Assembly (NCBI GenBank): GCA_945273735.1
Contig: CALYPJ010000003.1
Location: 1-64,000 of the forward strand
Length of the DNA stretch: 64,000 nt
DNA from: an uncultured Lactobacillaceae bacterium
GTDB lineage: Bacteria > Bacillota > Bacilli > Lactobacillales > Lactobacillaceae
Direction of reading: 5' to 3'
Shown: one piece after another, positions 21,015-29,342 of the stretch
How positions within the stretch are numbered: the first letter of the stretch is position 1
How the letters are laid out: the number at the start of each line of letters is the position of its first letter
The notes under the pieces: generated by a model
The model's database searches: none
What the model was told of the DNA's origin: nothing
The model's input: the letters and a program-made list of their open reading frames with translations, nothing else
Position numbers and translations under genes: made by a program

Positions 21015-21578
21015 ATGAGTGTTAAGCAGAATATTCAAGCTATTATTAATGAATTGTCTCATAATTTAAGTTTAATGGAAGACGATCAATTACAAGAATT
21101 AGTTAAAATGATTTTACCAGCCAAGCATATTTTTTTAGCTGGAGCTGGTCGCTCAGGAGTTGCTATTCAAGCTTTTGCTAATCGTTTAATGCACTTGGGT
21201 AAATCAGTTAGTGTAGTTGGAGATATCACTAGTCCCCATTCAAATGTGGATAATATTTTAATTATCGGATCGGGTTCAGGAGAAACTACAAGTTTAGTTG
21301 CTTTGGTAAATAAAGCTAAATCAAACGGTGTAAAAGTTGGATTGCTAACTATGGATCCAACATCAACTATTTCCCGAAAAGCTGATAAAATTGTGGTACT
21401 TCCTGGCAGTTCACCTAAACTCAAGCATCAACAAGATAAAATGACTTCAATTCAACCTATGGGTTCAGCCTTTGAACAATTATTGTTTTTAACTTTTGAC
21501 GGTATAGTTCTGGAATTGATGACAAAATTACAAGAAACTGAAAAAACAATGTTTGCTCGTCATGCAGATCTTGAATGA
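21015..21578 (+). CDS. hxlB: 6-phospho-3-hexuloisomerase
   Basis: SIS domain IFLAGAGRSGVAIQAFANRLMHLGKSVSVVGD; QPMGSAFEQ motif. Confidence 0.9.
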   Translation: MSVKQNIQAIINELSHNLSLMEDDQLQELVKMILPAKHIFLAGAGRSGVAIQAFANRLMHLGKSVSVVGDITSPHSNVDNILIIGSGSGETTSLVALVNKAKSNGVKVGLLTMDPTSTISRKADKIVVLPGSSPKLKHQQDKMTSIQPMGSAFEQLLFLTFDGIVLELMTKLQETEKTMFARHADLE

Positions 21579-21590
21579 ATTTTTAAATTA

Positions 21591-21627
21591 AAACGACCTG
21601 TTTCAATTTTTGAAACAGGTCGTTTTA
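21591..21627. terminator. Bidirectional terminator
   Basis: aaacgacctgtttca-atttt-tgaaacaggtcgttt. Confidence 0.9.
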
Positions 21628-21629
21628 AT

Positions 21630-22370
21630 TTAATTTGAAAAATGATTTAAAGATGATTTTTGATTAATATCAATAACAAAAGAGTTTAAATCTCCACGAT
21701 AACTGGCTAAAGAATATTCAACAATTTGTTCTTGTTTATTAAAACCCCAAGTTTTGAAATAAAAAATTGGATCTTGGGGATCAATTTGTAATAGATTAGC
21801 TACTTTCTTAGAAGCTGCTTTAACTTCCAATTGTCGGCGAACGTGAACCACTTCTTGCCCATTATCTTTTAAGCATTGATATAAAGATACTTGATTAAAA
21901 TCTTCGTGTTCAATTTCGGGAACTAAAACTTGAGGTAAATAAGTTGTGACTGCAACTATCGGGTTATGATTTGCGTATCTCAATCTTCTTAATTTAAAAA
22001 CCGAGTCGCATGGTTTAATCTGTAATTGTTCAGATAAACTTGTTGAAGCAGCTATTGTCGAAAAAAATAATACTTTAGTTTGAGGAATTAACCCCTTTTG
22101 ATCAATTTCTTGATTATAATTTTCTATCACTTGCATGAATTGCTGTTGCAAGTGTTGCTGTTTGACCAAAGTTCCCCGATGTTTTCTTTTTTCGAGTAAA
22201 CCTAGATCAACTAAAGATTGTATTGCTTGACGTATAGTGGGACGACTCACATGATATATTCGAGCTAAATCAATCTCACGGGGAATTAAAGTGTTTAAGG
22301 GATAGATATTATCTTGAATTTTGTGTAAAAGATCTTGGGCTATTTGTCGATATTTTGGTGTATCACTCAT
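21630..22370 (-). CDS. GntR family regulator (HutC/UTRA type)
   Basis: YHVSRPTIRQAIQSLVDLGLLEKRKHRGTLV wHTH plus UTRA domain. Confidence 0.92.
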   Translation of the reverse strand: MSDTPKYRQIAQDLLHKIQDNIYPLNTLIPREIDLARIYHVSRPTIRQAIQSLVDLGLLEKRKHRGTLVKQQHLQQQFMQVIENYNQEIDQKGLIPQTKVLFFSTIAASTSLSEQLQIKPCDSVFKLRRLRYANHNPIVAVTTYLPQVLVPEIEHEDFNQVSLYQCLKDNGQEVVHVRRQLEVKAASKKVANLLQIDPQDPIFYFKTWGFNKQEQIVEYSLASYRGDLNSFVIDINQKSSLNHFSN

Positions 22371-22412
22371 AGCAGTATCTTACGCTAATTTATAAAAATT
22401 TAAAACCAAGGC

Positions 22413-23132
22413 TTAAATTGTTCGCTTTATTTCAATGCTTTTAACGTTATCTATCATCATTCGTTGTTTTAGAGCGGTGATAATTTTAATACCTGAACTA
22501 GTTCCAATACGATCGGCGCCTGCTGCAATCATCGCTAAAAAGTCGTCACTATTTCGAATACCACCAGCTGCTTTAACCTTCACAGTGTCACCGACTGTTT
22601 GTTTCATCAATTTAACGTCAGCAATTTTGGCACCGCTAGGTCCAAATCCAGTAGATGTTTTAATAAAGTCTGGTTTTATTTCTTTTGCTATTTGGGCTAA
22701 TTTTTTTATTTCATCGTTGTTTAAATATGTATTTTCAAAAATAACTTTAGCTATAACATGATGATCATGGCAAATTTTAACAATTTTTGCCATTTCTTCT
22801 TTAATGTAATTATAGTTATGATTTTTAACTTCAGTTAAATTAACAACATAATCGATTTCGTTGGCGCCATTAGTAATTGCATCTTTAGTTTCAAATTCTT
22901 TAGATGCAATGCTAGTTTGACCTAAAGGAAAACTTATTGCTGCTCCTACATGGACGTTACTATCTTTTAATTCTTTAGCACAGAGGGCTGATTGAACTTG
23001 GTTAATTGCAACCATTTTAAAATGATATTTTTTAGCTTCAGAACACAGCTTTTTGATATCAGTAGCCGAAGCATTAGCATGAAGATTGGTATGATCGATC
23101 ATTTGAGCAAAATCATCTAAACTGTATTTCAT
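22413..23132 (-). CDS. deoC: Deoxyribose-phosphate aldolase (copy 1)
   Basis: [52 protein letters not shown]. Confidence 0.94.
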   Translation of the reverse strand: MKYSLDDFAQMIDHTNLHANASATDIKKLCSEAKKYHFKMVAINQVQSALCAKELKDSNVHVGAAISFPLGQTSIASKEFETKDAITNGANEIDYVVNLTEVKNHNYNYIKEEMAKIVKICHDHHVIAKVIFENTYLNNDEIKKLAQIAKEIKPDFIKTSTGFGPSGAKIADVKLMKQTVGDTVKVKAAGGIRNSDDFLAMIAAGADRIGTSSGIKIITALKQRMMIDNVKSIEIKRTI

Positions 23133-23142
23133 AACAATTCCC

Positions 23143-23170
23143 TTCTTTATATGTAATTACATATAAAGAA
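23143..23170. promoter_or_regulatory. 28-bp perfect palindrome TTCTTTATATGTAATTACATATAAAGAA; candidate operator upstream of deoC
   Basis: Exact self-complementarity immediately upstream of the deoC translation start. Confidence 0.75.
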
Positions 23171-23209
23171 TAATTTCCTTTTATTATTATGTCAATGGGG
23201 AAATAAGAC

Positions 23210-24022
23210 TCATTTATTTTGGACATACTTTTCCAAAGCAAAAGCTACACCACCATCATTATTACTAGGAACAATAAAGTCAGCATTTGCTAAAAGGGCT
23301 GGTGAAGCATTGGCTAAAGCAATTCCAATTCCTGCTTTTTTAATCATTGTTAAATCATTATCACCATCGCCCAATGCCATTGTTTTATTTAAGGGAATAG
23401 AAAAATAAGCAGCTAAATGTTTAAGGGCAGCAAATTTAGATACACTTTGGTCGGTTATTTCAAGATAAGTGGGTTTAGATCGGGATGTGGTAATTTTTAA
23501 TTGTGTTTTTCTAGCTAGCAAATTGCTTAATTGTTTAATTACTTGTGATTGTCCCATGCAAAGAATCTTATGAATTTTTTTTTGATTATAGATTGAATTA
23601 AAATCAATCAAACTTGGTTTAATTTGAGTAATCTTAGCTTCTTGGGAACTCCAATAATTTGGGTGTTCAATGAACCAATCCTCTCCTGAATATAAATTTA
23701 AACTAATCTTTAGGTGATTTTTTTTAATTATTTGAATAATTTGCATTGTCGATTTATTTAATAAAGGTTGTTCAAATAAAATTGTTTTATTTTGATCAAA
23801 TTTAATAATATAAGCGCCATTTAGTGTAGCTAAAGGGACTTTTAAGTTCATTTGTGATGCTAAAACAAACATTGCTTTTGCAGGTCGCGCTGAAGCTAAA
23901 CAGAAAAGTCCGCCTTTTTGAACATAATGTCGTATAGCATTTTTAACTGATGATAATAATTTATGTTGGTCATTTAAGAGCGTTCCATCAATATCACTTA
24001 AAATTAATTGAGGAATAATCAT
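23210..24022 (-). CDS. Cof-type HAD-IIB family phosphatase
   Basis: LSDIDGTLLNDQHK; MALGDGDNDLTMIKKAGIGIALANA. Confidence 0.93.
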   Translation of the reverse strand: MIIPQLILSDIDGTLLNDQHKLLSSVKNAIRHYVQKGGLFCLASARPAKAMFVLASQMNLKVPLATLNGAYIIKFDQNKTILFEQPLLNKSTMQIIQIIKKNHLKISLNLYSGEDWFIEHPNYWSSQEAKITQIKPSLIDFNSIYNQKKIHKILCMGQSQVIKQLSNLLARKTQLKITTSRSKPTYLEITDQSVSKFAALKHLAAYFSIPLNKTMALGDGDNDLTMIKKAGIGIALANASPALLANADFIVPSNNDGGVAFALEKYVQNK

Positions 24023-24215
24023 TAAAACCTCCTAAATCATGTTGCTCAGTACTAAAAACTTGTCGAATAATATTGTAACCAGCATAACCAATAAAGATGG
24101 CAACTAAAACACCAAATTGATGTAAGCGGTAAATTGAATGAACTTTTGAATCGGGAATCTTAAATTTGGCATCAGGTGCGGTTTTTAAAAAAGAAAATAA
24201 TTTTAAACCTTCTAT
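23994..24215 (-). pseudogene. N-terminal remnant of an OPA-family (GlpT/UhpC-like) MFS transporter
   Basis: Minus-strand frame reads FLKTAPDAKFKIPDSKVHSIYRLHQFGVLVAIFIGYAGYNIIRQVFS then stops; matches the OPA N-terminal signature; no usual start codon. Confidence 0.75.
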
Positions 24216-24449
24216 TCTAAATTTTATTTATTTACTTATAGTATACTCAAAAAATTAAACTAAAGAAGGCGCTTTACTTTGATGTTAAAATTGTTTCATT
24301 TTTGATTAAGATACTTTTATTTATGGTTGCTTATTGAAAATAAAGCTAAAATTTCAAATTTTTCTAACCTTAGGGTAATTTATTAATTGACTAATGAGAA
24401 AAATTGTTCCATTATGAATTAGATTCGATCAATAAATAGGAGGAAATTG

Positions 24450-24932
24450 ATGTTTAAATTTTTGCATAAAAGTAAAGACGAAGAAATAAAGACACCACTT
24501 ACGGGTGAGGTAATTGAATTATCAGATGTTGCTGATCCTGTTTTTTCGCAAAAAATGATGGGTGAAGGTTTTGGAATTCATCCTAGTTCGGGAACGATTT
24601 ATGCGCCAGTTTCTGGCAAAGTTACTTTAGTAGCTGATACAAAACATGGAATTGGAATTACTACAGATAGTGGTTTTGAAGTATTGATACATTTAGGAAT
24701 TGATACTGTCGAACTAAAGGGTGCCCCTTTTACTATTAATATTGCTGTTGGTGATGAAGTTAAAGCTGGTCAAGAAATTGGTACAATGGATCTTGCTGCA
24801 ATTAAAGATGCTGGAAAAGATTCTACAGTAATGGTTGTAATCACGAATAGTAAAGACGTTGTTGATAAAATGACCGTTGAAACTGGTAACAAAAATGGTG
24901 GTGAAACTGCAGCCCAAGTTACAAAAAAATAA
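24450..24932 (+). CDS. PTS glucose-type EIIA (Crr-like)
   Basis: PLTGEVIELSDVADPVFSQKMMGEGFGIHPSSG; VLIHLGIDTVELKG. Confidence 0.93.
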   Translation: MFKFLHKSKDEEIKTPLTGEVIELSDVADPVFSQKMMGEGFGIHPSSGTIYAPVSGKVTLVADTKHGIGITTDSGFEVLIHLGIDTVELKGAPFTINIAVGDEVKAGQEIGTMDLAAIKDAGKDSTVMVVITNSKDVVDKMTVETGNKNGGETAAQVTKK

Positions 24933-24950
24933 ACATAAAAATTGATTTAG

Positions 24951-24980
24951 GCGTTAACTTAAAGAAGTTAACGCTTTTTA
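24951..24980 (+). terminator. Terminator after EIIA
   Basis: gcgttaactt-aaag-aagttaacgcttttta. Confidence 0.88.
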
Positions 24981-25065
24981 TTTTAAAATGAATTCAATTT
25001 TATACTTGAAAAAAAAGAAATCATGCGTATGGTAATAAAAGAACTATTACCATATTTTTTTACTG

Positions 25066-25115
25066 TTTACAAATGTAAATTTTCAAGGTATACTAATTTT
25101 ATATTTACAGTTGTA
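25066..25115 (+). promoter_or_regulatory. cop operon promoter (TTTACA-N17-TATACT) with two CopY-type boxes
   Basis: TACAAATGTA (25068-25077) and TACAGTTGTA (25106-25115) both match TACAnnTGTA. Confidence 0.85.
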
Positions 25116-25133
25116 GACGATAGGAGTAGACTA

Positions 25134-25520
25134 ATGTTCAAAATTTTAATTGTAATTGGGGCATTGTTTTTGATTGGTTTTATTATTTGGTGGTTTTTAA
25201 TTCCACGGCCCCAAAAAGCGGTTACAGCACGAACAGATGTTAATCATTTACAAAACGTAACAGTTAAAGTAGACGGGGGCTATCGGCCAAGTACTGTTGT
25301 CGTTTATCAAGGTAAGCCCGCACAAATTACTTTTAATAGAATTGATCCTTCAAGTTGTTTAGAGCAAGTTGTTTTTCCAGACTGGGGAATTAGTGAGTAT
25401 TTACCGGAAAAAAAAGAACATCCCATTAAAATTGATACAAGTAAGGCAGGAGAGTATCAATATGCTTGCGGGATGAATATGTTTCATGGAAAAGTAATTG
25501 TTAAGAAAGAGAGAAAATAA
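25134..25520 (+). CDS. Membrane-anchored cupredoxin-like protein
   Basis: N-terminal TM, then cupredoxin domain with DPSSCLEQVVFPDWG and CGMNMFHGKVIV; ATG 25134 after SD taggag. Confidence 0.85.
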   Translation: MFKILIVIGALFLIGFIIWWFLIPRPQKAVTARTDVNHLQNVTVKVDGGYRPSTVVVYQGKPAQITFNRIDPSSCLEQVVFPDWGISEYLPEKKEHPIKIDTSKAGEYQYACGMNMFHGKVIVKKERK

Positions 25521-25781
25521 ATGCAAACGCAAAAAATAATTATTAAACAAGGTTATCAACCACGAACGGTCTATTTTAGACAAGGTGAGCCTGCTCAAAT
25601 AATTTTTTATCAAGAAGATCCATCTGCTTGTTTACACGAGGTTAAATCAAAAGATTTAAATCTTGATTTGGCTTTAAATGTTGGTGATGCTAGATCAGTT
25701 TCAATTAATACTGACCAAGCTAGAGAAATAAACTTTAGATGTGGAATGAATATGTTTCACGGAAAGATAATTATAGAATAA
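25521..25781 (+). CDS. Small cupredoxin-like protein, no evident signal peptide
   Basis: DPSACLHEV and CGMNMFHGKIII match the upstream protein. Confidence 0.8.
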   Translation: MQTQKIIIKQGYQPRTVYFRQGEPAQIIFYQEDPSACLHEVKSKDLNLDLALNVGDARSVSINTDQAREINFRCGMNMFHGKIIIE

Positions 25782-27727
25782 TGACGATCACACAACGCTT
25801 CTTTTTTTCTTTGATTGCAGTAATACCTCTTTTAATTAATATGATTGGTATGCCCTTTGGTTGGATGTTACCTGGTGGCAATTGGACGGCATTAGTTTTG
25901 ACTACAGCAATTATGTTAGTATCAGCTCGCCCTTTTTTGCACAGTGCCTGGGCTGCATTTAAGAATCATCAGGCTAATATGGATACTTTGGTGGCAATTG
26001 GGACTACTACGGCTTATCTTTATAGTCTCTATGCCATGTATCGTCATCAACCAGTATTTTTTGAAAGCGCTGCTTTTATTATAACTTTTATTCTTTTGGG
26101 TCAAGTTTTGGAAGCAAAGATGCGTAAAAGTGCTTCTAGTGCAGTAGAAAAATTATTAGATTTACAAGCTAAAGATGCAAATGTTTGGCGGAATGGTAAG
26201 TGGCAACAAATCCCCTTGGAACAAGTACAAATCGGTGATTTGATTAGAGTAAAACCTGGTGAAAAGGTACCAGTTGATGGTGTAATTACTGAAGGAAGTT
26301 CTAATCTTGATGAATCAATGGTGACTGGTGAGAGTATGCCAGTAACTAAAAATAAAGGTGAAAAAGTAATCGGGGCAACTATTAATCAAAGTGGTACTTT
26401 TACAATGCAGGTCCAAAAAATAGGAAATCAAACCTTGCTTTCTCAAATTGTACAGATGGTTAAAAAAGCGCAAACGAGCCGAGCACCAATTCAACGAACA
26501 ACTGATCAAGTTTCACATATTTTTGTTCCAGTAGTTTTAATTTTAGCTATTTTGACTTTTGTAATATGGGTAGTAATTATCGGTGAAACTCCTGAAAAGG
26601 CAATGATGTTTGCGGTTTCAGTAGTTATTATTGCTTGTCCTTGTGCTCTAGGTTTAGCAACTCCAACTGCTTTAATGGTAGGAACCGGACGTAGTGCAAA
26701 ATTGGGAGTTTTAATAAAGAATGGTGAAGTTTTAGAGGCGGCAAATAATATTAAAACTGTTATTTTTGATAAGACAGGGACAATTACTCAGGGGAAACCC
26801 GTAGTAACTGATGTTGTGGGTTCTAAACAACAAGTGTTAGAAATTGCTGGTGCTTTAGAAAGTGATTCCGAACACCCTTTAGCAAGTGCTATTTTAGCTA
26901 AGGTTAAGACAGAAGGAATTAAAATATCAAAAGTTAATAATTTTACTGCTATAGCAGGTAAAGGTATAAAAGCTAGTTTTAAGGGACAAGAAGCTTTAAT
27001 AGGTAATGAATCTTTATTTACAAATAAAATTTTAAGTTCCAGTTTGAAAATTCAATTGACAAGACTTCAAGATGAAGCTAAAACAGTTGTTTTAGTTGGA
27101 TATGGTCAACAAATTATAGGATTAATTGCAATTCAAGATACTCCTAAAATTTCAGCTGTTCCTACAATTTCAACACTAAAGCATCAAGGCCTACAAACAG
27201 TTATGTTGACCGGTGATAATGAAAGAGTTGCTAAAGCCATTGCTCAACAAGTAGGAATTGATTGGATTGTTGCAAATGTTTTACCACAAGATAAAGCAAA
27301 AGTTGTAGAAGAGCAACAAAAAAAGGGACCAGTTGCCTTTGTCGGGGATGGAATTAATGATGCTCCAGCTCTAACTTTGGCTAACGTTGGAATTGCAATG
27401 GGATCAGGTACTGATATTGCTATTGAATCAGGAGGAATTGTTTTAGTTAAGAATAATTTATGGGGCGTTGTTGAAGCAATAGAGTTGAGTAAAAAAACTT
27501 TTCAACGAATAAAGCTTAATTTATTTTGGGCATTTATTTATAATACAATTGGAATTCCTATTGCGGCAGGAATTTTTGCAAAATGGGGATTGATTTTAAG
27601 TCCTGAATTAGCAGGTTTAGCAATGGCTTTGAGTTCAATTTCGGTCGTTTCAAGCTCCCTTTTGTTAAATCGGACTAAGTTGTCAGAAGAACCTGATTTT
27701 GCCGATAGCTCAAATCATAAACTCTAA
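25781..27727 (+). CDS. copA: Copper-translocating P1B ATPase
   Basis: IACPCALGLATPTALMVGTG, DKTGTITQGKP, SEHPLASAI, GDGINDAPAL; no N-terminal HMA domain. Confidence 0.93.
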   Translation: MTITQRFFFSLIAVIPLLINMIGMPFGWMLPGGNWTALVLTTAIMLVSARPFLHSAWAAFKNHQANMDTLVAIGTTTAYLYSLYAMYRHQPVFFESAAFIITFILLGQVLEAKMRKSASSAVEKLLDLQAKDANVWRNGKWQQIPLEQVQIGDLIRVKPGEKVPVDGVITEGSSNLDESMVTGESMPVTKNKGEKVIGATINQSGTFTMQVQKIGNQTLLSQIVQMVKKAQTSRAPIQRTTDQVSHIFVPVVLILAILTFVIWVVIIGETPEKAMMFAVSVVIIACPCALGLATPTALMVGTGRSAKLGVLIKNGEVLEAANNIKTVIFDKTGTITQGKPVVTDVVGSKQQVLEIAGALESDSEHPLASAILAKVKTEGIKISKVNNFTAIAGKGIKASFKGQEALIGNESLFTNKILSSSLKIQLTRLQDEAKTVVLVGYGQQIIGLIAIQDTPKISAVPTISTLKHQGLQTVMLTGDNERVAKAIAQQVGIDWIVANVLPQDKAKVVEEQQKKGPVAFVGDGINDAPALTLANVGIAMGSGTDIAIESGGIVLVKNNLWGVVEAIELSKKTFQRIKLNLFWAFIYNTIGIPIAAGIFAKWGLILSPELAGLAMALSSISVVSSSLLLNRTKLSEEPDFADSSNHKL

Positions 27728-27855
27728 TAAATAGTAATTAAAAAAGCCTAATATTTTCTATTTTTTAAAAAAAGTATAAAGTAAAAAAGTTGTTGACTTT
27801 TAACTTGTATATAGATTACATTATATACATTCAGTCAGTCAGGAGCGTTTGAAAA

Positions 27856-27933
27856 ATGAGCAATATGCAACTTAGACAATTGAATAATTATTTGTACTTT
27901 CGTTTATACTTTTTGAAAAAGTTCAACCGGTAG
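27856..27933 (+). CDS. Leader peptide MSNMQLRQLNNYLYFRLYFLKKFNR
   Basis: 25-codon ORF with SD aggag; 3 Tyr and 4 Phe; shares QLNN with two other leaders. Confidence 0.7.
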   Translation: MSNMQLRQLNNYLYFRLYFLKKFNR

Positions 27934-28004
27934 GAATGAAAGTTTATTTTGAACGATAAATCTAATCCTAACGGTTCAAAAGTCTGTTAGGAATAATACG
28001 ATTA

Positions 28005-28042
28005 AAAACCTAGCAGATTAAATTTTAACTGTTAGGTTTTTT
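28005..28042 (+). terminator. Attenuator terminator upstream of the 2-hydroxyacid dehydrogenase
   Basis: aaaacctagcag ... ctgttaggtttttt. Confidence 0.8.
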
Positions 28043-28112
28043 GGTAATTTAATTAAGAAGTTATTATATAATCACTGAAATTAGCATTAATTTAAATAGG
28101 AGGAATAGATAA

Positions 28113-29102
28113 ATGAAATTTATTTTAACAAGTGTTCGAGATGATGAAATTCCGCCAATTAAAGAATGGGAAAAAAGGCATCAGGGAATGCAAATAGATT
28201 CAGTAAAATGGGAACTTAATATGGATACAATTAATCTGGTAAAAGATTATGATGGTATAGCTATTCAGCAACGAGGCCCAATCGATGATCGGGTTTACCC
28301 CAAATTGAAAGAATTTGGTTTTAAACAATTAACCACTAGAACTGCAGGTTTTGATAATTTTAATTTAGCCTTAGCTAAAGAAAATGGATTGAAAGTAACT
28401 AATGTTCCTGCTTATTCTCCCCGTTCGGTTGCTGAGTTAGCTTTGACACATACGATGCGTTTAATTCGGAAATTACCCCAGTTCGATGAACGAATGGCAC
28501 AACAGGATTTTCGATGGGAAGGTTTACAAGCTACTGAAATTCATTCCTTAACGGTTGGAATCATAGGTGCAGGCCGTATTGGCGGAACTAGCGCTCAACT
28601 TTTTCACGCTTTAGGAGCAAAAGTAATTGCTTATGATACTAAACCTAATCATGATTTAGATAATATTTTAACTTTTAAATCTAAATCTGAGGTATTAAGA
28701 GAGTCTGATGTAATTTGTTTGCATGTTGATTTGAACGAAACATCTAAAAATCTTATTGATGCTGCTGCTTTTAATCAGATGAAATCGACTGCCTACTTGA
28801 TTAATGAATGTCGTGGCCCAGTTGTTGATACAGATGCGTTAATTAATGCTTTGAATCAAAAACAAATTGCTGGAGCAGCTTTGGATACTTTAACTGGTGA
28901 AGAAAATTTTTTTAATGTCGACTTGCGTGGCAAAGAAATTCCAAGTGAGCAACTTAAGCAATTACGGGCAATGACTAATGTAATTTTGACTCCACATATT
29001 GGCTTTTATACTAATATTGCAGTTCAAAATATGGTGGATATTTCATTGGATGACGTTTTGAGTATCGTTGAAGGTAAAATTAGTGACCATATTGTTAACT
29101 AA
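28113..29102 (+). CDS. D-2-hydroxyacid dehydrogenase (D-LDH / D-HicDH-like)
   Basis: GIIGAGRIGGTSAQLFHALGAKVIAYD; NECRGPVVDTDAL; LTPHIGFYT. Confidence 0.93.
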   Translation: MKFILTSVRDDEIPPIKEWEKRHQGMQIDSVKWELNMDTINLVKDYDGIAIQQRGPIDDRVYPKLKEFGFKQLTTRTAGFDNFNLALAKENGLKVTNVPAYSPRSVAELALTHTMRLIRKLPQFDERMAQQDFRWEGLQATEIHSLTVGIIGAGRIGGTSAQLFHALGAKVIAYDTKPNHDLDNILTFKSKSEVLRESDVICLHVDLNETSKNLIDAAAFNQMKSTAYLINECRGPVVDTDALINALNQKQIAGAALDTLTGEENFFNVDLRGKEIPSEQLKQLRAMTNVILTPHIGFYTNIAVQNMVDISLDDVLSIVEGKISDHIVN

Positions 29103-29136
29103 ATTTTGGGAGAGTCAAGTAGTAAAATCAAGAATT

Positions 29137-29170
29137 AACAGCTACTATTTAAGATAGTGGCTGTTTTTTA
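29137..29170 (+). terminator. Terminator
   Basis: aacagctactattt-aagatagtggctgtttttt imperfect hairpin. Confidence 0.7.
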
Positions 29171-29342
29171 TGATTAAATTTATTTGTTAAAAGTTTTAGT
29201 TGATAAAAATTTCTTTACATTGAGCTTAAGTTATGATTATTTTAAAGTGGAAGAGATTTAGTAAAAGGTAAATTGCTTTTATGAGATTATTTTAGAATCT
29301 TTTTATTTATAAATATAATAAAGTTAACGAAAGGTTTTGATC

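Larger units (their letters stand above)
27793..28044 (+). promoter_or_regulatory. Attenuator leader 1 (aromatic-rich leader peptide plus alternative hairpins plus terminator)
   Basis: TTGACT 27793-27798; leader ORF 27856-27933; CCGGTAGGA/TCCTAACGG, TCCTAAC/GTTAGGA, TCTGTTAGG/CCTAGCAGA pairings; terminator 28005-28042. Confidence 0.75.

Noticed and set aside
22435-22761. Plus-strand ORF opposite deoC copy 1
   Set aside because: Complement of a confident deoC.
24714-24917. Antisense ORF opposite the EIIA gene
   Set aside because: Shadow ORF.
27793-28044. T-box interpretation of leader 1
   Set aside because: No T-box consensus (TGGNACCGCG-like) seen; instead a translatable aromatic-rich ORF and alternating hairpins.
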